Of a DNA stretch of 64,000 nt, positions 24,297 through 36,112 are shown piece by piece. Origin of the DNA: Caprimulgus europaeus. Lineage: Eukaryota; Chordata; Aves; Caprimulgiformes; Caprimulgidae. Location: NCBI GenBank assembly GCA_907165065.1, contig OU015541.1, positions 10,240,501 through 10,304,500 on the forward strand, written 5' to 3'. The notes beneath the pieces were generated by a model. The model was not told the DNA's origin. It worked only from the letters and a program-made list of their open reading frames with translations, and did not search any database. The position numbers and the translations under genes are program-made. Within the stretch, counting starts at the first letter, position 1; each line of letters opens with the position of its first letter.

Positions 24297-24728
24297 TGTC
24301 GTGACGGAGGGAAAACCGGGACGCTCAATATGAGTGACCAGCAAGCTCTGTTTATTGATTACATCTGTGCTCCTTATATACAGTGGTTAATTAAGCTCAT
24401 GCATATTCTTAAAGACCTATACTGATTGGTTTATTAATTATCCTGGGAACTTCTTCTTTGTTATAACGGGTGGTTTTGCTCTGTTCACGTCCCAAGGACG
24501 TCACCAGGATACTCCTACTTTGCGGTTACCAGCTCCCTTCTTTTTCCCAGCTTATTTTTCCTAAAGTTGTTTGATGTCTCAAGGACAAGTCAGTATCCTG
24601 GAGACTTCTGCTAATTTACCCTGACTTATGTCAAGGGCCTAAGCTGGCTACTGCAGCCTGAGACATTTCATACCCCCGCTGCTGCTGCTGAGCCTCTGAT
24701 TGTACAACATCTCTAGTGATCTGCAACA
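24297..24728 (-). mobile_element. Solo LTR, class II (alpharetrovirus/ERVK-like)
   Basis: This 432-bp element starts TGT and ends ACA on either strand. It is bounded by a perfect 6-bp direct repeat CAAGTG (24291-24296 and 24729-24734), as expected for alpha/betaretrovirus-type integration. Read on the minus strand, it has a TATA box TATATAAG (within 24373-24380). An AATAAA (24356-24351) follows about 20 bases later, then a short R/U5 ending CGTCACGACA. A poly(A) signal placed close to or ahead of the start site, giving a short R, is typical of avian alpharetrovirus-type LTRs. No internal proviral sequence is present, so the copy is a solo LTR left by LTR-LTR recombination. It is oriented against GDAP1L1, and its promoter would read leftwards into the GDAP1L1 3' end. 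The intact duplication suggests a fairly recent insertion. Confidence 0.85.
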
Positions 24729-24734
24729 CAAGTG
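24729..24734. repeat. Target-site duplication, right copy
   Basis: CAAGTG directly follows the LTR and is identical to the copy at 24291-24296. The pair defines the LTR ends. Confidence 0.85.
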
Positions 24735-27700
24735 GTTTGTGCTTTTTCTCAGGTACTGCACTGGTATAAAACTTGCATGGAAACAAAATGTATTCCTCTT
24801 CCAAAGCACTCCTTTCTGTAAGCACTCAGCCTGCTAGGACCTCCTCTGGCTGGTTTTCCAAGCACTCTGGTGATCCCTGAGTCACGCTGCATCTCTAGGC
24901 TCGGGCAACACGAATTGCATCTGCCCCCGACTCAAAAATTAGCTTTATGGATTTGAAAGCAGCAGGAATTCCCAGGGGCTTTGGTTCTTGATACAACCCA
25001 GCAGCCACAGAATTGTGGCTATTTAGCAGGTTAGAAGGGATGAGCACATAAAGATTAGACAGTGCAAAATGCACACATTGATGCTGTGCTTGCCACAATT
25101 GCATCGGCTGCTCCGACACACTTCTGGAATACAATGACCTCTGGAGCTGCAAAGGTGCTGTGTTACCCCCAGGGATTAGGGCCACACAAAATTGGTACAT
25201 GAGAACCCAAATCCAGCCCTGCCTGTGCAGACCAGGCACCTGCAGCCCAAGGGAGTTACAGACACACGCTCCCCCACACACAGTTTTGTATTTGCTTCAG
25301 GGTATTGATGACTGGAAAAAATATTTTGCTTATTTTTGAAGAGGGAGACAAAAGGGTCCCCTGAGGTCATCCCTGTTGCTGAATCTAAAAGATCTAAGAA
25401 CATACCTGATGGCCCATAGTTCACCTGGTCCAGCAGCTGATACTAAACTCCCCAAAAGAATTTATAAAGATACACCAACAGGAAACCCTTCCCAGGATTT
25501 CATCCTTTTCCCTTTGTCCGTTGTCGTGCCCACACATTCCCTGGTGAGCTCCAAAAGCTGATGAAATGCACACACCAGGTGTAGACAGGAATATTAATGG
25601 GAGTACAAGAAACCCCATGAGAACAAGAGCAAATACTTGCTCAGTTCCCAGGATTCCAGACCAAGAATGAGGCAGAAGGAAGTTGCTTAGCAAGACTGCT
25701 GCTGCTTATTTTGCTTCTCATTTGGTTTTTGTTGTGTTTTGTTTTGTTTTTTTTTAAAAAAAAACCCCTACAGAATAAGTTTAAAATCATGGAGCAAATC
25801 AGAACTCTAACCACTGGAGAAAACAGGCATTTGTTTTGTGTTGGAGCACACTGTTACAATGCCACTATTATAAGGAAATCTAATAGATCCAGCAGCTGGA
25901 ACAAGGCACAGATCAGTTTGATCCAACACGTGAGAGCTGTCAGTAATGTTGCTTTGTGGGCTGCTGGGAAGCCACAGATGCTGCAGTGATGAGTTTTGTG
26001 CAGGTTTTCAGCTAGGATTATTCACTAGAAAGCCTCTGTTTTGAACTTATTTTTTTTTTAAAAGCAAAAGTCAGTGAGGACTGTGCCACTCCCTGCCACT
26101 GAGCCTTGTTTCCATGCTGTGGTCATGAAAAAACAGCAGGACTTTGCTCCAGGGAGAACAATCTGTGAGGGTGATAGAAGACAATTACTGTGACAGGCAG
26201 AGGCTGGATTGATGTTCAGGACCACGCTGAAACCAAGCAGGAGATGAATGTCCCCACCTTGATTGATCCAGATTAGCGAGTTCCTGTAAGCAGCCCTGTG
26301 GTCATTACAGGTTGTCATCATAAAAAGTTGCTTTTGCTCTAGTTGATCTGAGCCTCATCAGACTTCTGCTCCAGTCCCATTGAAAAGGGGAGACCACCAC
26401 ACCCCATGGCCATAAGCCAGGCACTGGCCTCACGCTCACTGCCCAAGGTGCTTTCTGTACACAGAAAAATGAAAATGATAGCAAAAAAAGATCTGTTTTC
26501 TCACTGCAGGACGTTATGCTCTGCTCTCAGCAAGGTGTGAGGTCACAGCAGCACCCCAGGGGTAAGGCTGGAAGGTGAGGCACCTCAGAGATACTATTTG
26601 GAGCAAATGTCTGCTCTCAGAGACCTTACAATTCACCACTGAGCAGTTCTGTAGTAACTGCTACCACTGCAGCACCAACCCAGCTGCACCAGACTGCAGA
26701 GAGAAGGGCTCGTGCTGTGTCTTGCATCAAATACTCTGACCCCCCAGTCAGGGTCCTTCTCAGGCTCTACCCTAAATGGACTTATTTACCCAAAAAAATT
26801 TTTATCCTTCAAAATCCCTGTGTTTTAGAGGCACATGTGCTTTTAGGCACCTCAGAGCCTTAAAATCTGTATCAGTGCTGCAATGTGGAACTTTTAATTA
26901 TCAAAGGGAAGAAAATCAGGAGCTACTTGTCAAGTCCAAGCCCTTCCAAGCACCTTTGAGATGAAGCTATGACACTGAGCGAGCTCCCAAGGAGCAGTCA
27001 CTCCCTCCTCCCCCCCAAGTCTCCTGCTTAACAGGCTCCCAGTGGTCAGATTTGTAGAATTAGCTTCTGAAATCTTTTTACTCCTACTCAGGGTTTTGCT
27101 CAGAGGACTCAATTATGAAAATTGACAATGTACGTGTCAGCCTTGCAGCTGGCTGGCAGCCTTTTTTGCTTGTCAAGGGATGGAGAAGACCTCTCCATGC
27201 AGAATAAAGGATTTAAAACCCCAGAGGACAGGGAACACATCACAGAGGTGGTCTGTCACAGGTTGCCAAAAAATCTGAGATCGAAGGCTGCCTAAGAAAA
27301 CCTAGTGACCGTCTTGTGGCCCTCTCAGAAATAAATGACCAAGTCTTGTTCTGTCTCTGAATGACAAAACCATCCTTACCACCCAACTGCAATTTCAGTA
27401 TCCTGGCTGAGGAGGAAAGGGGATGCTGCAAGAGCTGCTCCTTCAAGCAAGGGGAAACTCTCTTTCTGCTGTGGAAATAAATGAAGGACTTCCCCACCTG
27501 AGAACAGCAAACAGAAAACATTAAAGCTTGTGAAAATACTTAACATTAGGTGTGCCTTGTGGCATTCACTGCCGTCACCAAGATCAAAGCCAAGCACCCA
27601 GACTGGGTCCACAACGCAGGCAACGACAGCAACTAAAGCTCTCAGGTTCCTAAGAGATATATGGGATTAAAATATGGGATAATATGATAATAGTATTTTG

Positions 27701-28662
27701 AGAGAGCCAGGGATAAGACAAAATATGATAATATGGGATTAAAAACAACCAAAGAACCAGGAAACAATGTACAACCCAAGAGCTAAGTACTGTAACTCCA
27801 CAGTAACTGCAGTTACCCGTGGCACAGCGGAGGTAAGAGGTAATTTCACATCTCCACCTTATCAGCAAAGCTGCTCTTACCACATGGGCCTGTAGAAAAG
27901 CTGCTTCTGCCTTGGTGGGACAGAGTAAAGTCCCCAGCCCACGTTGAGCAGACTGGGCCCAGACAAAAGTTCAGAGCCACAGGTATGAATGGCAATGAAC
28001 CATCTGTGTAAGTGTTCAGTGAACAGGGACAGATTGTGTAACCCTAAAGGATTTCCTAAAGCACAGCCTCATTGATAATCCCAGAGGTTTCAGATCAAGC
28101 CAGTTCTAATATTGAATCTCAGGTTTTAAGCAGCAGTGAAAACACACTGGAACTTGTATTCTCAGATAAAGTACATTCACAAAAAACAAAATTTCCTCTT
28201 TTTTCCCCTCATGCTGATTTCCAAATGTGCCCAAATGACATATTTACTGTCACTGTCTCACTCTCCATTTTACATGCTTTCTTCTGAAGGATTAAACAGA
28301 GAGAAAACAGTCTGCTTTAAATGCCTCGCAGTGCAAGAGAGAATACCACATGTGCCATCAATAATTCAGATGAACAATTGTTTTGTCAGAGCACAGATGT
28401 CTCTCGCTGCAGCGAAGGCAAGCAGAGGCTGCAGACTGCAGTAACCTGCGTGCTGCAGCCCAGGGCTCTGCCTGCAGCCAGCAGTTGCCATTGCCAAAGC
28501 AGGTTATTTCTATTTCCATGTGACTTTGATGCTGAAGAGCATCGATGAGCAAAGTGTCAACCTCCACTCACTTATTGAGACCTCACAGTAGTTGTTTTTT
28601 TTCCTTGCTTTATCTCCCTCATCTGCACAAAGATCTACTTTCAGCTCTTTTTAACTTTTTAA

Positions 28663-28686
28663 TTTTTTTTTTTTTTTTTTTTTTTT
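28663..28686. repeat. Poly(T) tract
   Basis: An uninterrupted run of 24 T follows a T-rich lead-in. It could be a mononucleotide microsatellite or the poly(A) tail of a minus-strand retrocopy; I see no supporting target-site duplication. Confidence 0.7.
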
Positions 28687-29336
28687 ACCCCTCTCTACTG
28701 TCCCACCCCTGTCCTCCCTCCTGGACTCCCCTGATTTCACCCTCCTGCTGCAGATGGGATAGATGACCATTTTCAGAGACACTTCTGTCATCAGGAGCCC
28801 ACGGGTTGTGGAGCTTTGCATCAGTGGACACAGCACCTCCCATTTCCACCTTCTGAGAAAGGACAGCAAAGAAATGAAGGAGATAGATAGTTCAGAGCTT
28901 TTTAGCAAGGCTCTAACAGCACAGACCAATGACAACTTAGGAAATCTTTCTTTAAATATAACACCTTACAACCCCCTACAGTCATTGCCTCCCGACTCAG
29001 CCCTTTCCTACCAGCACCACATCTCTCCCGTGACCTAAATCCTTTTTAGCTCCAGGAGAGTTATCCAAATAAAGCTACTTTGCAATCAGAACAGAGTGTA
29101 ACCAGGTTTGAGAGTGCTTTATAATGCTGCAGGCACTTCTTGACATAGAACTAAGTATTCTGCACAGTTAAGCGCTGTTTTGCACATGCTCTTTACATCA
29201 CAAGGTCACATCACTCCACCGAAAGCCTCCTGGAACACTCTTCTATTTTTGTTTAGCAAAAGCAATTCCTTTCTATTCCCTGCTCTTGGAGCCAGCCACT
29301 ACAGAACAGCAGTGGGGAGGATTCTTGGCCATGAGG

Positions 29337-29353
29337 AAAAAAAAAAAAAAAAA
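29337..29353. repeat. Poly(A) tract
   Basis: A run of 17 A follows atgagg and is followed by A-rich sequence to about 29405. It is simple sequence with no clear parent element. Confidence 0.7.
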
Positions 29354-29554
29354 GAAATTAAACCAAACAAACTCACTCACCAGAAAACAAAATAAAACAA
29401 AAAACCATCCTGGCATCATTTTTCCTCTCTCTTAACTTCCAAATCATGACAAACAACAGGAAAAAAAAATAAATTCTTAAAAACCTCAAACCTCCATCAC
29501 TCCTATTCTTCTAAAAGCCAGAGCAGCCAGGTGGGGCTATGGCAAGGCTGGAGC

Positions 29555-31003
29555 GATGGTGCACAGTGCTGGGACAAGCTGTGGCCCAGGATGTCTCTGT
29601 ACCTGATGGTGCACAGTGCTGGGACAAGCTGTGACCCGGGATGTCTCTGTACCTGATGGTGCACAGTGCTGGGACAAGCTGTGGCCCGGGATGTCTCTGT
29701 ACCTGATGGTGCACAGTGCTGGGACAAGCTGTGGCCCGGGATGTCTCTGTACCTGATGGTGCACAGTGCTGGGACAAGCTGTGGCCCAGGATGTCCCTGT
29801 ACCTGATGGTGCACAGTACTGGGACAAGCTGTGGCCCAGGATGTCCCTGTACCTGATGGTGCACAGTGCTGGGACAAGCTGTGACCCAGGATGTCTCTGT
29901 ACCCAATGGTGCACAGTGCTGGGACAAGCTGTGACCCAGGATGTCCCTGTACCTGATGGTGCACAGTGCTGGGACAAGCTGTGACCCGGGATGTCTCTGT
30001 ACCTGATGGTGCACAGTGCTGGGACAAGCTGTGGCCCAGGATGTCTCTGTACCTGATGGTGAACAGTGCTGGGACAAGCTGTGGCCCGGGATGTCTCTGT
30101 ACCTGATGGTGCACAGTGCTGGGACAAGCTGTGACCCGGGATGTCTCTGTACCTGATGGTGCACAGTGCTGGGACAAGCTGTGGCCCGGGATGTCTCTGT
30201 ACCTGATGGTGCACAGTGCTGGGACAAGCTGTGGCCCGGGATGTCTCTGTACCTGATGGTGCACAGTGCTGGGACAAGCTGTGGCCCAGGATGTCCCTGT
30301 ACCTGATGGTGCACAGTACTGGGACAAGCTGTGGCCCAGGATGTCCCTGTACCTGATGGTGCACAGTGCTGGGACAAGCTGTGACCCAGGATGTCTCTGT
30401 ACCCAATGGTGCACAGTGCTGGGACAAGCTGTGACCCAGGATGTCCCTGTACCTGATGGTGCACAGTGCTGGGACAAGCTGTGACCCGGGATGTCTCTGT
30501 ACCTGATGGTGCACAGTGCTGGGACAAGCTGTGGCCCAGGATGTCCCTGTACCTGATGGTGCACAGTGCTGGGACAAGCTGTGACCCGGGATGTCTCTGT
30601 ACCTGATGGTGCACAGTGCTGGGACAAGCTGTGGCCCAGGATGTCTCTGTACCTGATGGTGAACAGTGCTGGGACAAGCTGTGGCCCGGGATGTCTCTGT
30701 ACCTGATGGTGCACAGTGCTGGGACAAGCTGTGGCCCAGGATGTCTCTGTACCTGATGGTGAACAGTGCTGGGACAAGCTGTGGCCCGGGATATCTCTGT
30801 ACCTGATGGTGCACAGTGCTGGGACAAGCTGTGACCCGGGATGTCTCTGTACCTGATGGTGCACAGTGCTGGGACAAGCTGTGGCCCAGGATGTCCCTGT
30901 ACCTGATGGTGCACAGTGCTGGGACAAGCTGTGGCCCAGGATGTCTCTGTAACTGATGGTGCACAGTGCTGGGACAAGCTGTGGCCCAGGATGTCTCTGT
31001 ACC
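29555..31003. repeat. 50-bp minisatellite, 29 copies
   Basis: A tandem array of 29 units of exactly 50 bp starts at gatggtgcacagtgctggga, continues caagctgtgrcccrggatgt, and ends ctctgtacct. There are no indels between units; variation is by point changes only. The main variable sites are gtgGccc/gtgAccc, ccCGgg/ccCAgg (13 units with CG, 16 with CA), tCtct/tCcct, gtgcac/gtgaac (units 11, 23, 25), gtgct/gtact (units 6, 16) and acct/accc (units 7, 17). Units 2-9 (29605-30004) and 12-19 (30105-30504) share an identical variant order, so a 10-unit block has been duplicated. Because 50 is not a multiple of 3 and the consensus has no minus-strand stop in any frame, all three minus frames stay open for over 500 codons. 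I regard that as a consequence of the repeat, not as a gene. Confidence 0.97.
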
Positions 31004-34000
31004 AAGCACATCCTGAACCCATGCCCGCTCCCACCATCTGTGAAACACAGAGGGCAGATCCCGGGTGCCACAGCACAATCCTGAGGAGTTTGGGTGCAAC
31101 AATTCACACAGCTGGATATAAGGCTAACAGGCTTTATGTGCTTAGTATCATCTTTATTTTCAATTAATTTTGCCTGTCTTTCTCCATCACTGTCAACTAT
31201 TTTTAGCCACAACCTCTTTAGCTGAGTTTTCCCCAGCACTGAGTCATGCTAAGCCTGTCACTGAGACAGTCACACCACATGCAACCTCTCGGCACTGCTG
31301 TTCTCCCCAGTTCCCATGAGACAGGGAAGGCTCCACAGAACAGAGGCAGCACAGGACTCAGGGAAGAGATTTCAGAAGAGAGCTGACATTTACATTACAT
31401 TTAAGGACATACCTATTTATTGCTCTGACATCAACAACACTTCCCACAGATTAAATGCATTAAATTGCACAACTGAGGGAATACATGACCTAAAACTGCA
31501 AAATCGGCCTAGACTGGACATGGAAAAAGGCTTCAGAGATAGGAGACAAAAAATAATAATAATTTGTATTGACTTTGTTCCACACTTCTCTTTCTTCAGC
31601 CTTACACCACTAGGGAGATAGCCAGTACAACTGCAGACTGGATACGTCGCAGGAAAGCCTGATTGGGAAAGGGGATTTTTCCCACTGCTACTTTCCCTTG
31701 ACATTCAACTTTCCTGAAACGCTGCCAAGGCTCCTCACCTCCTTATTTCCAGTGCCACATTATAGTTCCAAACCTTTACAGAAAAGTTGTTCAGCTTGGT
31801 ACAAAGCACATGGTATCACTCACGTTTTGTGATGGCCAGAGGGCAGTTCAAAAATCATCCTTCAGCCTGTATGTTACTACAGAATTGCCTGAAATTTCAG
31901 GGACTGCACTCAATCCTGATAGTCATTTCCATCCTGCTTTCCCAACTCCTCTATGTTCTCATTGTATACTGTGTTTAAGCAGTGAGGTACCCTTCTCACA
32001 TTCAAAGGAATTAACAATTGCCTACTAAACACCCGGGTGGAACTACTCCTTACAGAAAAGGCAGTGCTTGCTCCCTGAGGAAAGGACAAAGCTAACTCCA
32101 CCCATGGCACTGTCACCTTACCTCCTCTTTCCTTCCAGAGTTCAAGCACATCAGGTGTGTTTCTGCTTCAATAAATTAAGCATGTGCTTTCAAATAATTA
32201 AGCATGCTTCTTTCCAGGTAAACACCATCACAGTGACAGAGCAACTCCTTTTAACAACAGTTAATTACTAATTCAGAGTCACAACAGCCTCTTTGCCAGT
32301 ATTAATTACTTTCATCTTAAGCTTTGGCAAAATACTTAAAGGAGGGGGAAACAAAACTTAGAGAAAGCATGTATTTAGCAGAGGTAAAGAGTATTTATTA
32401 CTAATCTGTGCTCCAAGAAGTGAGATGAAGCTATGAAAAGAAATAATCCCAGGAAACAGGCTTCTGAGTGAACAGAGATAAACGCAGGCTGATCAAAGGG
32501 AAAGAGCTGGAAAAGGCTGATCCCAGAGAAGCTGCAGGGATTTGCTTCAAGCTACAGTGGAAAAAACAGACATTATTTCACTAAGAAAATTGACCATAGC
32601 CTTGTGTTCACAACTAAAGTCTGATTTACCAAAAGAATTAATATATGACAGCAGCCTCTACAGTTTTTCCACTGAAGTGCACCACAGGGCCCAGCTGGGT
32701 GTTTCTCACCTCGTCAGGAAAACAGGGGGTTTGGTTTTGGGGGGTTTTTTTGCAGCTGCTCCACAGTTTCAGTACACACAAATAAACTGGCAAAACAAGA
32801 ATACCACTTAGCACCAGTGGAGCATATACAGAACAAGTTTACTTTGAACAAAGGCTTTGAGGAAGAATCAAACACCAGTTTCAGATATGTTGGAAGTCTG
32901 AACTGTTCAGATGGCTCTTATGAAAGATCTGAACTTTCCTGTTTGCCTGATCTTGCCTCCAGTGATGGAAACATCTGAAAGAATCCCAGGTAAGTGATGA
33001 GTCAAATGAATCCTAAACCAGTTAATCTTCTCACTGTGTGGTAGCTGAGACTCCCTTCCTTGCTGGCCCAAGGAGAGGAAAAAGTTTAAGGCACCAAGAA
33101 CAGCCTCATCCACATCAGTCAGGCCAAACGCTGCCCTGTGGAAGTGCTGTGATACAGAGCCACGAAACAAGCGAGACAAACAGGCAATGAACAATTAGCA
33201 AACATGTTGAAATAAGTAATATGTCAGTAAGATGTTGGAGACAGAAATTCCCTAAATAATGCTACAGATGTAGAAAGACAGCTCTGCAAAACTTGAAACA
33301 AATTAATAATACCTGCTGGCAGTTGATCTGTGCCTTTGGCAGAGGACAAACCCAGCTCCTCACAGCACTGTTCCGCTTCAGCTGCAAATCGGCCGCAGAG
33401 AGGCTGCATTTTGATTTTTAGTGTGTTTTGGGGGAAAGAAGGAAGCCAGATAAAGGTGATGGCAAATATGAGAACAGAAAATAGGCAACCTTTCCAGTTA
33501 AAGTACAGGGAAGCAGAGAATTCCTTTGAAACAGGGTCAAAAAGCACAAAGAAAAGGTCTGGAGCACAAGGGAACCTTCTAAGCCAGCAGCTGGCACATG
33601 GTCTCAGGGTGCTGAGAGAGACACACACGCCAGGATTTCCAAACCCATGAGCAGAGTTACAGCCCACGAGAATTCTCCTGTGTATTTCAGTGGATTGGGC
33701 TTTCCCTCTGCTACAATAAGCAACCATCCATGTCTATAAGATCAACAGCCTGGTGGAGGAGGCACACGTTAGGACACGTGTTTTTGTCAGGCATGGCTTT
33801 TTTTGTTGTTGTTTTCTTTGTTTTGTTTCTTATTCAACCCTGTACTCTTGGGAATCTGTGCTAAATTAACCCAAACACTGCAGAATTATCAATGTCAGTT
33901 TGATCATGCATGGAGTAGTCACAAAACCACCGTGAGGCTGGATCACCCAGGGCAATGAAGAGCAGCAGCAGTATCTTTACAGACACCAGAAACAGATTCT

Positions 34001-35850
34001 CCAAGACACAAACACTGATAAAGTTTTCAAGTGTTTTTCTTTCATTGTTTCATGTTTGTCAAGTTTTGAGAACAAACATATCCCACGTTATTTCCATAAT
34101 AAAAAGTTTGTATGACACTGGTTAGAAGTGGACAGAAACAGCCAAAGAGTGATTGCACAAAACATTTCTGAAACTGAATCATTTCAGCAAATCAGTTGGT
34201 TTAAATAAACAGCATTTCCTGTTCCAGGGCCTTGTCTATATAGCAACTTTACATAAAAACAACCTAAAATAGAAACTTAAATCTAATGAAATTAATCATA
34301 AAACCTTCTGGGTATGTAATCCTTTTCCATGGTGAACGTGGCCTGCTGTCTAGCTTTACTCTGTTGGGAGCAGGCTTACATTACATCAAAAGAATGTCTG
34401 CAAATTAATTTGCATCATTTAAATAAATTTAGTTAAACCCAATATGAGTTATTCAGTGCAATTTTTTTCCAAAGAGTCAGCTTAAAATGCAATTCAATGC
34501 AAAAACAAAAGGAGGAGCTTGACAGAAAATGCACAACCTCCCAAAACAGCTTCTTTCTCCAAGATTTGTACTTTCTGAGGACACACAAAAACTCCCACTT
34601 GCCCCTGAATTCAGTGGAAATTCAAGTGAGTTCAGCTCTCCTCAGAGGCAGACCACAAGTATGGATTTAACACTGATGTATTTATGGCAAATGGCTGGAA
34701 GAGAGTGGTTGAGATGGCAAAAAGAAATGTGCTGAGATTAGATTATGGTGCATCATACCCTATAATCAGCAAAATATTCACCTTGGAGTCAAGCCCCAGG
34801 GACAGATCAAGCCTGCTCGGATTAGCAGACACTGGCCTTGCCCACAGACCCTTTTGGCTGTCTTGCTCATCACTACAACTGTCAAACAAATGTTATGCAA
34901 CTGCAACATGAATAAGCCTTTATGAATTAACAAAAGCTTTCCAAGATAAAAACTGTGCTAAACATCTGATTGATATGATGGGTAAACCCATCCCACTTCA
35001 TACCTATTCATCACACAATAGTAGTGTTTTACTCAATAGTGAGCTTCCAGCCACATCAAAAGCAGCCACAGCTTTATGTGCAATCTAATTATGTAGCTTA
35101 TTGATATTGCTGGATAAGCAAAAATAAATATTGCTCCAAGCACAGTGCTTTGCAGCTCTGAGGATAAGCAATGTGTTTCATTCATTACCAAGCAGACTAT
35201 TTGGGAAACAGCAGGTTAAGCTAATTTGTTCATGACACCAGAAGTTCATTGTTCTTCTAGAAGAAACATACCACAAAACAGTTTTGTTGCAAAATGTGCA
35301 ACTCATACAATTTAAAAAAATTAAAACCTCAATTCTCATATTAGACTTTTTAGCAGAATTTGAATAGTTTGGGTTTTTGTGTCAAGAATAAAATGACTAA
35401 ATATTATTACAGATCCTTCACATAGGGATAAAGTTAAGGCTTGTTTTTTAAGAGTTTCCTTTTCAAAGGCAGGCATGGATTTAAACTCAGTTTGCTTAAG
35501 ACATGACATCTCAGATTCACTCTGCTGCAGAAGGTGCAGGCAGCTAAGAAGCATTCGTGGCAAGTTAGTGTATTTAACACTGGATAAGATGAGATGTTCC
35601 AGTTTTACACCAGAGCTATACACTGCTTTAACAAGTACTGATATTTCTGCAACACCTAGCAGCACTGCCATTATTAGAGCTTTCCTGTAAGCCAATAAAA
35701 ATAGGACTTTAAAAAAAAAAAGAGAAGTATGAGGTTTGGATCATCCATAGTATTTTGACACAAATAAAACAAAAAGGAAGAGGGAGAATTAACTTGACAT
35801 CAGTCAAGCTCTTAAGACCAAAGGCCTCTGTCAGCCTTGGATCTGCTCCT
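31004..35850. other. GDAP1L1-FITM2 spacer, right part
   Basis: AT-rich intergenic DNA with no recognisable exon, RNA gene or known repeat. Its right end lies downstream of the FITM2 stop on the minus strand and may include FITM2 3'UTR if distal poly(A) sites are used. A 119-codon minus frame at 35336-35695 is not a protein I recognise. Confidence 0.45.
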
Positions 35851-35853
35851 CCA

Positions 35854-36112
35854 TTTATTAGTAAGAGAAACAGATCCAATTCTGATTTATTTGCTGAGAG
35901 TGCCAGTCAGCAGCTCCTAAACAAGAGCAGATCACTTCCAATACTATTTTTTTTTTCTCCCAAGGAAGCAGCTCATTACCACCTGCCAGCCATCAGCTAG
36001 TACAGATTGGGTTTCCTCCAGCCCATCACCTTGTTCCTTACAGTGGAAATACAGTACCCATTTCAACTACTCCAGCACTGAAAGTACAATCCACAAATTT
36101 AAAACCTTATTT
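35854..36112 (-). terminator. FITM2 3'UTR with candidate poly(A) signals
   Basis: The sequence after the FITM2 stop codon, read on the minus strand, has AATAAA at 35891-35886 and again at 35859-35854, about 220 and 255 bases past the stop. Either could end a short transcript. Longer 3'UTRs cannot be excluded. Confidence 0.45.

Larger units (their letters stand above)
24735..29554. other. GDAP1L1-FITM2 spacer, left part
   Basis: I recognise no genes here. Minor features are a T/A tract at about 25735-25765, locally repeated 'atgggattaaaa' and 'aatatgataat' words at 27659-27742, a 24-base poly(T) at 28663-28686, and a 17-base poly(A) at 29337-29353. The sequence next to the poly(T), read on the minus strand, does not resemble a processed gene copy that I know. 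Confidence 0.5.

Noticed and set aside
28651-28935. Possible minus-strand retrocopy ending in the poly(T) at 28663-28686
   Set aside because: No recognisable parent gene, no target-site duplication visible and no intact frame; a simple homopolymer explains it.
29555-31003. CRISPR-like array of regular repeats
   Set aside because: Units are contiguous with no unique spacers, and the host is a vertebrate; this is a minisatellite.
35336-35695. A 119-codon minus-strand frame downstream of FITM2
   Set aside because: Not similar to any protein I know, with no splice or promoter context. A chance frame or FITM2 3'UTR is more likely.
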